Assembly: GCA_031273185.1 (NCBI GenBank)
Contig: JAISSG010000098.1
Span: forward strand, 1-14,433
Direction of reading: 5' to 3'
Length of the DNA stretch: 14,433 nucleotides
DNA from: Treponema sp.
GTDB lineage: Bacteria; Spirochaetota; Spirochaetia; Treponematales; Breznakiellaceae
Below, piece by piece: positions 1 through 5,951 of this stretch. A model generated the notes under the pieces. The model was not told where the DNA came from. It worked only from the letters and a program-made list of their open reading frames with translations, and searched no databases. A program made the translations under genes and the position numbers. The stretch's first letter is position 1; the number at the start of each line of letters is the position of its first letter.

Positions 1-219
1 CACCTGGGTCCCGGCGATGATGTCCCCCGAAAGGGCGATGTAGTCCTGGATCGGCCCCTGCACGGCGGTGGTCGTGTTGACGGCGAACACCACCGCCGGC
101 GCCTCGGCAGGGCCGCCGGCTTTTCCTTTCTCGCGGAATGCCTTTATCCTCTCGCAGCCGGACAGGGCAAGGGCGGCTAATAGAGTTACGCTTAATGCCA
201 GGCGCATCGTTGTTTTCAT
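1..219 (-). CDS. RND/HlyD-type efflux periplasmic adaptor, lipoprotein (N-terminal part only)
   Basis: Only the first 73 codons are in the window; the gene continues past base 1. It starts with MKTTMRLALSVTLLAALALS followed by GC, a lipoprotein signal peptide with lipobox ALSGC (Cys22). A charged linker and an Ala/Pro/Gly-rich stretch come next, then TTTAVQGPIQDYIALSGDI, which resembles the first beta strand of membrane-fusion proteins (the 'G.v.....v.l.G.v' pattern). Such adaptors bridge an inner-membrane pump and a TolC channel. The ATG overlaps the stop of the TolC gene by one base (TAATG), and its ribosome-binding site AAGGAG lies inside the last codons of that gene, so translation is coupled. 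The pump gene is expected beyond the window but not seen. Family call is from the short N-terminus plus context. Confidence 0.8.
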   Translation of the reverse strand, partial: MKTTMRLALSVTLLAALALSGCERIKAFREKGKAGGPAEAPAVVFAVNTTTAVQGPIQDYIALSGDIIAGTQV

Positions 220-1670
220 TATTCACTCTCCTTTGAACTAGGGCTTCCGGGGGAAGCCAGGGTGCCGAAAGGTACCCCGACTGAATACTCAAGATCGATC
301 AAACCGTTCAGGTAGTTGAACTGCTGTTCAAGCATGGAAACCCGTGCCTGCCGCAACTCAAGCTGGGCGTTCTGCACCTGCAAGAGGTCCTGCAAACCGG
401 CACGGTAGGCCTCCTCGGTAAGGCGGTACGACCGCTCGGCAAGGCTTACCGTCTGCGACTGGGCTTCCGCAGTGACCTGCGTTCGTTCCAGCGATAAAAT
501 TGTATTGTAAATTTCGATTTCCGTCCCCTGGATCATCTGGGCAAGGCCGATGTTGGCCGTCCTGATCTGATCGTCCATGTTTTTGATCCCCTGGAAATCC
601 GTGCTAAAGGGCAGGAGGCTGTGCAGCCGAATCCCCAGCGTGATGGTCAGGCCGCCTGAATTGCGCCACAGGTCTTTCTCGCCCCAGCTATCCTTCCAGG
701 GGTCGCCGAGAAAAGTGGGCGTGTAACTATAGTTAAGGTTCAGAAACGGCAGCAGGGAAAAGACCTGGGCCTTTCGTGCGCTTTGCAGCATGAGGATCGT
801 ATGCCGCAGTTCCTGTATGTCCGGCTTGCCGGATGATGCGCGGGAGATCAGGTTTTGCAGATCAAGGGGGATAAAATCCCGCTCGGTCTCTATCGGCGGC
901 AGTTCGAAGGGGGTGTCGTAGGGCAGGCCCAGGAACATGGCGAACTGGGCCATAGCAAGGCGGAAGCCGTTTTCAACCTGGTCGATAACGGGCCGCATAT
1001 TTTCCATGGCGACCTGCGCCTGCAAGAGCACCAGTTCCGGGGCAAGTCCGGCCCGGTAATTGGCCCGCGCCAGTTCCACCCGCCGCTGGGCGGCCTCAAA
1101 ATTTTCTTTCATCAAATTGATGTTTTCCTGCAACAGCAGGATGGTGTTGTACGCCTTGCGAACATCCCGCTCAAGCTGGAGCTTTGCCTTGTCGAAGGCG
1201 ATCATCCCGCCCTCGCAGTCCAGCCTCAGCCGCCGCTTGTTCTCGAACATGGCGATGCTGATATTAAGCGAGGCCTGAACAGAACCGGCGACGTGCCACT
1301 GGGATGCTTCAATGGAATACGGGGCTACACCGAATACCGTATCGGGTGGCAAGAGCGGTATTGCACTGGCTAAATCTACCGGGAACATTCCCGTAGTTGT
1401 TGTCCGCTCATTATCCAGTATCAAATTCCCCCCGACGGTAACGCTGGGGATAAACTGGTTCCACGACAGGGCAGAGGCCCGTCTCCTTGTTTCAGTCGCT
1501 ACCCGTGCCGACTCCAGGCTGAGGTTGTTTTTAAGCGCCAGGTCAACCGCCTCGTCCTGGCTCAGCTTCCTCGGCGCCGCCTGTTCCTGCGCCACCAGCG
1601 AACCGCAGAGCAATGTCCCCATTACCATCACCGTTATTATTCTGCGGCGATTCAGAAATACATGCTTCAC
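219..1670 (-). CDS. TolC-family outer-membrane efflux protein
   Basis: Outer-membrane factor of a tripartite efflux or secretion system. A signal peptide (RRRIITVMVMGTLLCGSLVA, then Q) is followed by the OEP pattern: KLSQDEAVDLALKNNLSLE near the N-terminus, long Gln/Glu/Ala-rich helices such as the one around REVRKAYNTILLLQEN-like residues, and a second half with AQMIQGTEIEIYNTILSLER and EEAYRAGLQDLLQVQNAQ. The 'YRAGL..ell.aQ' motif occurs twice (NYRAGLAPELVLLQAQ and AYRAGLQDLLQVQNAQ), as in TolC's internal duplication. About 483 aa, a normal length. I chose GTG at 1670: GGAGG lies 9 nt upstream and the GTG overlaps the TGA of the TetR gene as GTGA. An ATG at 1679 in the same frame touches the GGAGG directly, which is poor spacing. 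Middle gene of the TetR-TolC-adaptor operon. Confidence 0.93.
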   Translation of the reverse strand: MKHVFLNRRRIITVMVMGTLLCGSLVAQEQAAPRKLSQDEAVDLALKNNLSLESARVATETRRRASALSWNQFIPSVTVGGNLILDNERTTTTGMFPVDLASAIPLLPPDTVFGVAPYSIEASQWHVAGSVQASLNISIAMFENKRRLRLDCEGGMIAFDKAKLQLERDVRKAYNTILLLQENINLMKENFEAAQRRVELARANYRAGLAPELVLLQAQVAMENMRPVIDQVENGFRLAMAQFAMFLGLPYDTPFELPPIETERDFIPLDLQNLISRASSGKPDIQELRHTILMLQSARKAQVFSLLPFLNLNYSYTPTFLGDPWKDSWGEKDLWRNSGGLTITLGIRLHSLLPFSTDFQGIKNMDDQIRTANIGLAQMIQGTEIEIYNTILSLERTQVTAEAQSQTVSLAERSYRLTEEAYRAGLQDLLQVQNAQLELRQARVSMLEQQFNYLNGLIDLEYSVGVPFGTLASPGSPSSKESE

Positions 1671-2875
1671 TGTCCGCATCCTCCAATTCCCAATGTTAGA
1701 AACCTATATAACAGACGAATATCCTCGTTTTTTATTTCTTCTTTTTCGCCCGGCCTCAGCAGAATGTTGATGGTCAGAAACAGTATCCAGTGGGAGATCC
1801 GCCGCCTGCTCCGTTCATCGTCATAACTCTCCCCGCACTGGAAAGGCTTGATCACAATGCCCTCAAAGAGCCGGTGGAATCCGGGCGGCAGCCCGTCTTT
1901 CCATAACGCCCGCTTGTCTTCCTTAACAAAGTCAAGCCGCCGGGTGCGGATCCAGTCCATAGCCACCAGGAAGTCCGGCTTTGCGCGGAGGTACTCGGCA
2001 ATCGAGAAAATCCCCAGGTAGAGCCGCTCCAGCGCGTCGGTCGATTGCCCCATCCCCTGCCGGGCAAAATCGGTGATCCGCTCAAATTCGGTCATAAAAA
2101 GCTGGCGCAGCATGTCGTGCTTGCTCTTGAAATGCCCGTAGAGGCTGCTCTTGGAAAGCCCGGAGCGGCGGGCAACCTGCTCCATCGACGCCTCCCAGGG
2201 CCCCGCCTCGGCAACCGCCCCCGCAACCGCCCTGAGCAGGGGATCGCCCTCGACGCCGCTTACCGTTCCCGAAACCCGGCCTTCCAGCCCCGCAAAGTCA
2301 AGCGCCCCTATCTTCTCGCCGTCATAGCCAAAGCCCCGCTCGATAATTTCGACGATCATACCAATCTGCCTTGATATGGCCTCCTGCGACGGCGGGTTGG
2401 TCAGGGTTTTGCCCCGCTTGTGAAAAATCGCCATGAAAAAGGTCAGCGTCGTAAAGACCAGGCGCATTACCAGGGGGTCAAAGGCATAGGTTTTCCCAAA
2501 ATCCACCCCCCTGGACTTTAGTTCTTCCCCCATGTCCATGCTACAGGCGTTGCGGTCGTACAACCTGACCAGCGAAAAGATAAACGCATACACATTTTGG
2601 GCAAAATATTGTGCAATGACCCGGATCAGGGTGAAAATACCCGTGCCAGGCTCCTCGCGCAGGGCCTTTTCGTAGTCTGCCCGGACAAAAGCGGTAAAAT
2701 CGTCGAAAAAATGCACGTTCATTGCGTCCAGCAGGGCCTGCTTGTTCCTGAAATGCCGGTACAAAGCCGGCTTGCTCACCCCCAATTCACGGGCAACCTG
2801 GCTGAGACTCGTATCAAGGTATAGGTCGCGGCCCCACGCCCTGAAAGCCGCTTCAATAATTTCCGTGCTTGTCAC
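1667..2875 (-). CDS. Double TetR-family transcriptional regulator (two TetR units in one chain)
   Basis: About 402 aa, twice the usual TetR length. Two DNA-binding domains are visible. The first has TSLSQVARELGVSKPALYRH and then FRNKQALLDAM near the N-terminus. The second, about 210 residues later, has ASMEQVARRSGLSKSSLYGH and then FKSKHDMLRQLF. Each is followed by 130-140 mostly helical residues like a TetR ligand/dimer domain, and a Gly/Val-rich linker (GLEGRVSGTVSGVEGD) joins the halves. It is inferred to bind its operator as a single-chain pseudo-dimer. I chose GTG at 2875: an AGGTGG-like site precedes it and it gives a normal TetR N-terminus (VTSTEIIEAAFRAW). An in-frame GTG at 2911 has no ribosome-binding site. 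First gene of the efflux operon, so very likely its repressor and autorepressor. Confidence 0.9.
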   Translation of the reverse strand: MTSTEIIEAAFRAWGRDLYLDTSLSQVARELGVSKPALYRHFRNKQALLDAMNVHFFDDFTAFVRADYEKALREEPGTGIFTLIRVIAQYFAQNVYAFIFSLVRLYDRNACSMDMGEELKSRGVDFGKTYAFDPLVMRLVFTTLTFFMAIFHKRGKTLTNPPSQEAISRQIGMIVEIIERGFGYDGEKIGALDFAGLEGRVSGTVSGVEGDPLLRAVAGAVAEAGPWEASMEQVARRSGLSKSSLYGHFKSKHDMLRQLFMTEFERITDFARQGMGQSTDALERLYLGIFSIAEYLRAKPDFLVAMDWIRTRRLDFVKEDKRALWKDGLPPGFHRLFEGIVIKPFQCGESYDDERSRRRISHWILFLTINILLRPGEKEEIKNEDIRLLYRFLTLGIGGCGQ

Positions 2876-2916
2876 GCCCCACCTAACCGCAATTTGTTTC
2901 CAGCCTTTCACCGTAA

Positions 2917-2936
2917 GTTACCGACCGGTCGTTAAC
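2917..2936. promoter_or_regulatory. Palindromic operator, probable TetR binding site
   Basis: GTTACCGACCGGTCGTTAAC is a 20-bp palindrome with one mismatched pair (arms GTTACCGACC and GTTAACGACC). It begins one base after the -10 hexamer of the efflux operon promoter and covers the probable transcription start. Palindromes centred on GACCGGTC are common TetR-family operators, so autorepression by the double TetR is the natural reading. Confidence 0.75.
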
Positions 2937-2965
2937 AGTATAACAACCGGCAACCAGAAAAGCAA
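2937..2965 (-). promoter_or_regulatory. Promoter of the TetR-TolC-adaptor operon
   Basis: Reading leftwards, TTGCTT (2965-2960) and TATACT (2942-2937) are separated by exactly 17 nt, a good sigma-70-type promoter. The palindromic operator lies directly downstream, and the regulator's start codon is about 60 nt further on. Confidence 0.7.
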
Positions 2966-3113
2966 CAGGTTTTGGGGAATTTTTTGGTTTTTGGGTTAGG
3001 GCCATGCTTTATGCCAAAGGCGTTCCCTGTTTATAATTTCATGGATGAAAAATTGCCGTTAAAGCGACAGTTTTAGCAAAAATGCCATTTTCAGCAATGC
3101 TGTCATTTTCCGC

Positions 3114-3141
3114 TTGACAAAAACCGCCGCAGGCGCATAAT
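3114..3141 (+). promoter_or_regulatory. Promoter for the lipoprotein leader
   Basis: TTGACA (3114-3119), a 16-nt spacer and CATAAT (3136-3141) give a near-consensus promoter pointing towards the lipoprotein. The predicted start lies near 3148, so the transcript would carry about 360 nt of leader including the C run. Confidence 0.65.
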
Positions 3142-3201
3142 TAAGGCAAGGTTCGGCGTTGCCGGGCGAAAGTCACTTTTTTGAAAAAAGGGGGTGCTTG
3201 C

Positions 3202-3264
3202 ATGATGACAGGCGTTTTTTACTACACAAGTGTTACCCCCCCCCCCCCCCCGAGATTGATTTAG
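3202..3264 (+). CDS. Possible small leader ORF crossing a poly-C tract (20 aa as sequenced)
   Basis: ATGATG at 3202 is preceded by AAAGGGGG with 7 nt spacing, a good ribosome-binding site. With 16 C it encodes MMTGVFYYTSVTPPPPPRLI and stops at TAG 3262. With one more C the frame would stay open for 51 codons and end in ATGA on the ATG at 3353. No homologue is recognised. It may be a regulatory leader rather than a functional peptide. Confidence 0.3.
   Translation: MMTGVFYYTSVTPPPPPRLI
3236..3251 (+). repeat. Homopolymer of 16 C (candidate contingency tract)
   Basis: Sixteen consecutive C lie between a good promoter and the lipoprotein gene, inside the small leader ORF. Tracts of this length are prone to slipped-strand changes. 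The exact count may also be uncertain for sequencing reasons. Confidence 0.9.
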
Positions 3265-3316
3265 CACACACTGCCAGTTGTATTTTTCCCAGGCAACATA
3301 ATTTCCCCATGCTCGC

Positions 3317-3511
3317 CGCCGGGCGGGGCCATCTTTTCTCAAGGAGTAAGATATGAGAAACAGAAACGTCCAAGGCAATGCTTTTTGTTATGCTGGCCCG
3401 GTGGATTCTGGCCGCGGCGGTTCCAGAAAGTCCCCTGACGGTTTTTCAGGTGTCTCTCCCCCTGCCAAGCCGCTGGGCGGAGCCATCTTTGCGCTCAAGG
3501 AGTTCAATATG
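3317..3511 (+). repeat. Duplicated ribosome-binding/start region, two direct copies
   Basis: Copy A (3317-3355) and copy B (3471-3511) share a near-identical block of about 40 bp: CGCYGGGCGGRGCCATCTTT, then CTCAAGGAG, then an ATATG start. They differ by two base changes and a 2-nt gap before the start-codon spacer. Copy B initiates the lipoprotein. Copy A initiates at 3353 and lies 154 bp upstream. Confidence 0.8.
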
Positions 3512-4525
3512 AAACTCAGGGCGTTTGGTACGAAATTTGAAGCTACCGCACTTTCGTTGTTAATCCTTCTGGGCGCCATCGGATTTATTGGTTGTCCGGT
3601 GGCACCGGTTACCCCGGGGACTACTGAACCTGACCCGATACTTTTGCCTTGCGAATTGCCACAGGCCGATAAAGACGCACTTAAGGCTTCAATAGATAAT
3701 GCCGTAGAAGAAATCGGAGGCCGTATCGATTCCAACGGTGCCCGTTTGTTCGCAAGTTCATTTATAATGAATTATGATAAGGGCAGGGCCAGGGAAATGT
3801 TTGATGAGAAAACCCTTGCGGCATGGCATGCAAGTGGAAACCACGATTTTTGCACACCGGATGTATGGGAAGAGTGGGAATATAAAACGGAACTTGACGG
3901 TGCTGATGTGCACCCGCATTTTACAAGTGAAGATTTGGACGCAGGTAAAAATGCCGTTAACGCAAAAATAGATGAATTGTATAGTGTCACAAATACAAAA
4001 TGTTTATCGTATGACTGCCAAAATAATACAATTGATATGATACTGAGTTTAAAAGACATTTTACCAAGGAAATGTAATGGGTTAAGTACAAACCCTTTTG
4101 ACCCTCATCGTCAAAAACACGGGCCCGCGGCCATTGAGAAAATCATTCCAGGAATGATACGCTCCGGATCTTTCGTACCAGGTCCCGCCACAACAAATGA
4201 CCCACGAAAAGAAATTAACGTTATAGGTGGTGGTCACGTTGTGTTTAATGGCGGAACTTGGTACGAAAGATCCGGAGCGTATCATTCCGGAAATGATATT
4301 CTCAATGGTCGCGGGCCCGTGTTTACCGGAGATGGAGCGACAATGGATGGAATACCTTGTATAGAACCATTTGATATTAGAAATGGAGCTTTTGGCGCAA
4401 TACAGTATTATATGGACGTTGAAGAAGATGGTTTTGTATGCAACGGTAAGCCGAGAGACGAAGCAGCACGGAAACAATTTGTGAACGATGTAATTGGACA
4501 ATTAGATTTAGGTTTAAGTTGGTAA
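3509..4525 (+). CDS. Unknown cysteine-rich lipoprotein containing a long internal palindrome
   Basis: 338 aa; no family recognised. I chose ATG 3509: CAAGGAG lies just upstream and the protein then begins MKLRAFGTKFEATALSLLIL followed by a lipobox ending IGFIGC (Cys29) and a Pro/Thr linker, so it should be a secreted, lipid-anchored protein. An in-frame ATG at 3353 would add 52 residues before the signal peptide and is unlikely. The mature part has at least seven more Cys (for example TKCLSYDC, RKCNG, GIPCIE), which suggests disulfides outside the cytoplasm. Residues 203-272 are encoded by a 210-bp palindrome, with KHGPAAIEKIIPGMIRSGSF on the left arm and GGTWYERSGAYHSGND on the right. The gene is visibly more AT-rich than its neighbours, which suggests transfer. 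A nuclease or toxin-like C-terminal domain is possible, but no catalytic motif can be defended. Confidence 0.75.
   Translation: MKLRAFGTKFEATALSLLILLGAIGFIGCPVAPVTPGTTEPDPILLPCELPQADKDALKASIDNAVEEIGGRIDSNGARLFASSFIMNYDKGRAREMFDEKTLAAWHASGNHDFCTPDVWEEWEYKTELDGADVHPHFTSEDLDAGKNAVNAKIDELYSVTNTKCLSYDCQNNTIDMILSLKDILPRKCNGLSTNPFDPHRQKHGPAAIEKIIPGMIRSGSFVPGPATTNDPRKEINVIGGGHVVFNGGTWYERSGAYHSGNDILNGRGPVFTGDGATMDGIPCIEPFDIRNGAFGAIQYYMDVEEDGFVCNGKPRDEAARKQFVNDVIGQLDLGLSW
4115..4324. repeat. 210-bp imperfect palindrome inside the lipoprotein gene (76-bp arms, 58-nt loop)
   Basis: Left arm 4115-4190 and right arm 4249-4324 are reverse complements at 70 of 76 positions by hand alignment. They begin with AAACACGGGCCCGCG and share GGAATGATACGCTCCGGATC without mismatch. 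The loop 4191-4248 is mostly asymmetric, yet the exact centre of the whole structure is the 8-bp palindrome TAACGTTA (4216-4223). All six arm differences change an amino acid in the left-arm frame. Confidence 0.9.
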
Positions 4526-4533
4526 AAAACATC

Positions 4534-4562
4534 GGCGACCACACAGCGGCCGCCATTTTTTT
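4534..4562. terminator. Bidirectional rho-independent terminator
   Basis: GGCGACC (4534-4540) pairs with GGCCGCC (4548-4554) with one mismatch over a 7-nt loop, followed by ATTTTTTT on the plus strand. A run of A at 4524-4529 gives a T tract on the minus strand. It sits between the convergent lipoprotein gene and the DnaC remnant. Confidence 0.55.
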
Positions 4563-4563
4563 G

Positions 4564-4908
4564 TCATTTTGCGGTAATCCGCCGGTCGGGGCCGGAAAAG
4601 TTTATAAGTGTCGATGTGTCGGCGCAAAGAATGCGACTTGCGATACGTTGGTCGTAACGCGCCACAATTTGTGCGGGCGATAAATTTGTCGTGACGATAA
4701 ATGGGCGGCCGTTTTGAAGGCGTTCGTTGATTATGTTGCAAAGGTGCTCTTGCGTCACGTTTTTGATTTGGGGTTCCGCGCCAAGGTCGTCGATTACAAG
4801 AAGTTCGCAATCCAAAAACGCGTCGATTGCGTCGGTGTCGCGCTTGTCCTTTGCAAAGGCCCGGAAAAAATCGGCATCTTGCTTGGCCAATTCTTCGTTT
4901 TGGTTCAA
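4564..4908 (-). pseudogene. DnaC-like helicase-loader ATPase, C-terminal remnant
   Basis: The readable 114 aa match the second half of DnaC/IstB-type AAA+ ATPases: Walker B LLVIDDLGAEP, a helix QEHLCNIINERLQNGRPFIV leading into sensor-1-like TTNLS, and the arginine-finger region YDQRIASRIL. The N-terminal half with Walker A (GxxGxGKT) is absent. Upstream the frame is closed by a stop at about 4949 and overlaps the end of the 282-aa gene. A TTG at 4908 could start translation, but the product could not bind ATP normally. This looks like the residue of a phage- or plasmid-type replication cassette after an internal deletion. A retained short regulatory protein is the less likely alternative. 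Confidence 0.7.
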
Positions 4909-4912
4909 AATT

Positions 4913-5761
4913 TCACCGTTTTCGGAATATAGAGGCCTCTTTCTTCATGGTTTCGCCGGGGTCGCTTGCCGGACGCAGGAGAGGACTGCGTTTTTTAAGA
5001 TAACCGTTCGCTATCGCGTAATTTGCGGTAACAAATATCTTGTTTCTTGAGAGTATAAACTCCATGACCCGCAAAAGTTTTTCAAAATGGCGCGAAACCG
5101 CCTTGAAACAATCGGAATAAAAGTAGCCATTTTTATCCTCCGCAACGTTACAAAGCACGGAATAAAGTTCGTTGCTTATTTCCGGGTCTATTCCGCTTTG
5201 GGTTACGCCCTCCGTGGTGACGGGTACTCTTTGCTTGCCCTTGATTTCATACCTGGGTGCCACAACAGGACTGTACTTCTTTTCACCCGTGAAATCAGAA
5301 GCCAGCTCCCTCAAAGCCCTCCATGCGGCGGGATAGTTTTCTGCGACGGCGTAGAAATCGGCCGTATCGCCCTCCGCTTCATCGCAAAGCCGCCGGAAGT
5401 CTACCCTGCTAAAGAACTTAATGGCTTCGGTTGTCACTTTTTTTATGTAACCGATATCAATGATGAAGTCCTCGATTAAGCTGTTGCGTATGGTCAGGAC
5501 CACAAAGGCCCTTGCGTCATCGGTTCCGATGGGCGGATCATAGAATACCGCTTCTTCAAGGCCTGTAATAAGGATGCCTTTTCTAAAGGCTTCGTCATTC
5601 CAGTGCGAAATCAAAGAGTACATCCGTTTGCGGATACTTTCAATTACTTTTGCTTTGTCCGACTCTTTATACTTTACGCCAAAAAAAGCCAGTTGGGTTT
5701 GAAGAAATTCCAGTTGGGCTTGAAGAAATTCCAGATACTTTTCAATATCACCAAGGTACAC
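4913..5761 (-). CDS. Hypothetical protein with N-terminal coiled-coil heptads
   Basis: 282 aa; not recognised. The N-terminus has two tandem heptads (EFLQAQL, EFLQTQL) that predict a short coiled coil and come from a 21-bp tandem repeat. The rest looks soluble and mixed alpha/beta: GILITGLEEAVFYDPPIGTD, then FVVLTIRNSLIEDFIIDIG, a basic segment VAPRYEIKGKQRVPVTTEGV, and a helical C-terminus ending RPASDPGETMKKEASIFRKR. There is no signal peptide or membrane segment. The GTG start at 5761 is supported by TAAGG 6 nt upstream and by a strong promoter ending about 27 nt before it. It lies directly upstream of the DnaC remnant, as a replication-initiation protein would in a phage cassette, but this is context only and the sequence shows no HTH I would defend. 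Confidence 0.6.
   Translation of the reverse strand: MYLGDIEKYLEFLQAQLEFLQTQLAFFGVKYKESDKAKVIESIRKRMYSLISHWNDEAFRKGILITGLEEAVFYDPPIGTDDARAFVVLTIRNSLIEDFIIDIGYIKKVTTEAIKFFSRVDFRRLCDEAEGDTADFYAVAENYPAAWRALRELASDFTGEKKYSPVVAPRYEIKGKQRVPVTTEGVTQSGIDPEISNELYSVLCNVAEDKNGYFYSDCFKAVSRHFEKLLRVMEFILSRNKIFVTANYAIANGYLKKRSPLLRPASDPGETMKKEASIFRKR
5689..5730. repeat. 21-bp tandem repeat, two copies
   Basis: CCAGTTGGGYTTGAAGAAAT plus T occurs twice in a row (5689-5709 and 5710-5730), differing at one base, with a partial third copy (CCAGATAC) after it. It encodes the repeated heptad FLQ(A/T)QLE/A at the N-terminus of the 282-aa protein. Confidence 0.85.
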
Positions 5762-5787
5762 TGCTGGCCTTATCGCTCCACATCGTC

Positions 5788-5816
5788 ATTATAACCCGGT
5801 AAAATAACAATATCAA
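5788..5816 (-). promoter_or_regulatory. Promoter of the 282-aa gene
   Basis: Reading leftwards, TTGATA (5816-5811), a 17-nt spacer and a perfect TATAAT (5793-5788) form the best promoter in the window. The GTG start is 27 nt beyond the -10. Confidence 0.75.
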
Positions 5817-5912
5817 CAAGCCGCATTGCCAGGCCCGGCTCATACTCGAAACACCCTCCGTTTGCCTGCCGCCTCCGCGCCTTCCGCGAGAGGTTTTCCC
5901 TGTCACCGCTCC

Positions 5913-5929
5913 CCCATTCCCCATTCCCC
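5913..5929. repeat. Short 7-bp C-rich array upstream of ddl
   Basis: Two full CCCATTC units and a third partial unit (CCC) belong to the same repeat family as the arrays in ddl and near the right end. They occupy the position where a -35 element for ddl would be expected. Confidence 0.7.
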
Positions 5930-5939
5930 GGCAATGGTG

Positions 5940-5945
5940 TATACA
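5940..5945 (+). promoter_or_regulatory. Possible -10 element of ddl (leaderless transcript?)
   Basis: TATACA lies 6 nt before the ddl ATG, there is no recognisable -35, and no Shine-Dalgarno sequence precedes the ATG. If used, transcription would begin at or next to the start codon. Confidence 0.3.
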
Positions 5946-5951
5946 TAAAAA

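Larger units (their letters stand above)
2966..3508. other. Long non-coding or leader region between TetR and the unknown lipoprotein
   Basis: No convincing ordinary gene lies here. It contains a plus-strand promoter (3114-3141), a 15-bp palindrome CTTTTTTGAAAAAAG (3176-3190), a small ORF with a good ribosome-binding site (from 3202), a run of 16 C (3236-3251) and an extra copy of the ribosome-binding region used by the lipoprotein gene (3317-3355). The first 140 bases (2966-3110) show nothing clear. An ORF from ATG 3353 runs in frame into the lipoprotein, but its 52 extra residues look non-coding and sit in front of a proper signal peptide. Confidence 0.5.

Noticed and set aside
855..1373. 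172-aa plus-strand ORF antisense to the TolC gene
   Set aside because: Shadow of a GC-rich coding region; composition and lack of motifs do not support it, and the TolC gene is certain.
3353..3508. In-frame 52-codon N-terminal extension of the lipoprotein
   Set aside because: It would place 52 uncharacteristic residues in front of a clear lipoprotein signal peptide that has its own ribosome-binding site at 3497-3503.
4082..4501. 139-aa minus-strand ORF opposite the unknown lipoprotein gene
   Set aside because: It is open and mirrors the plus-strand peptide because it crosses the palindrome. It lacks a signal peptide, ribosome-binding site and promoter, so it is taken as a by-product of the inverted repeat.
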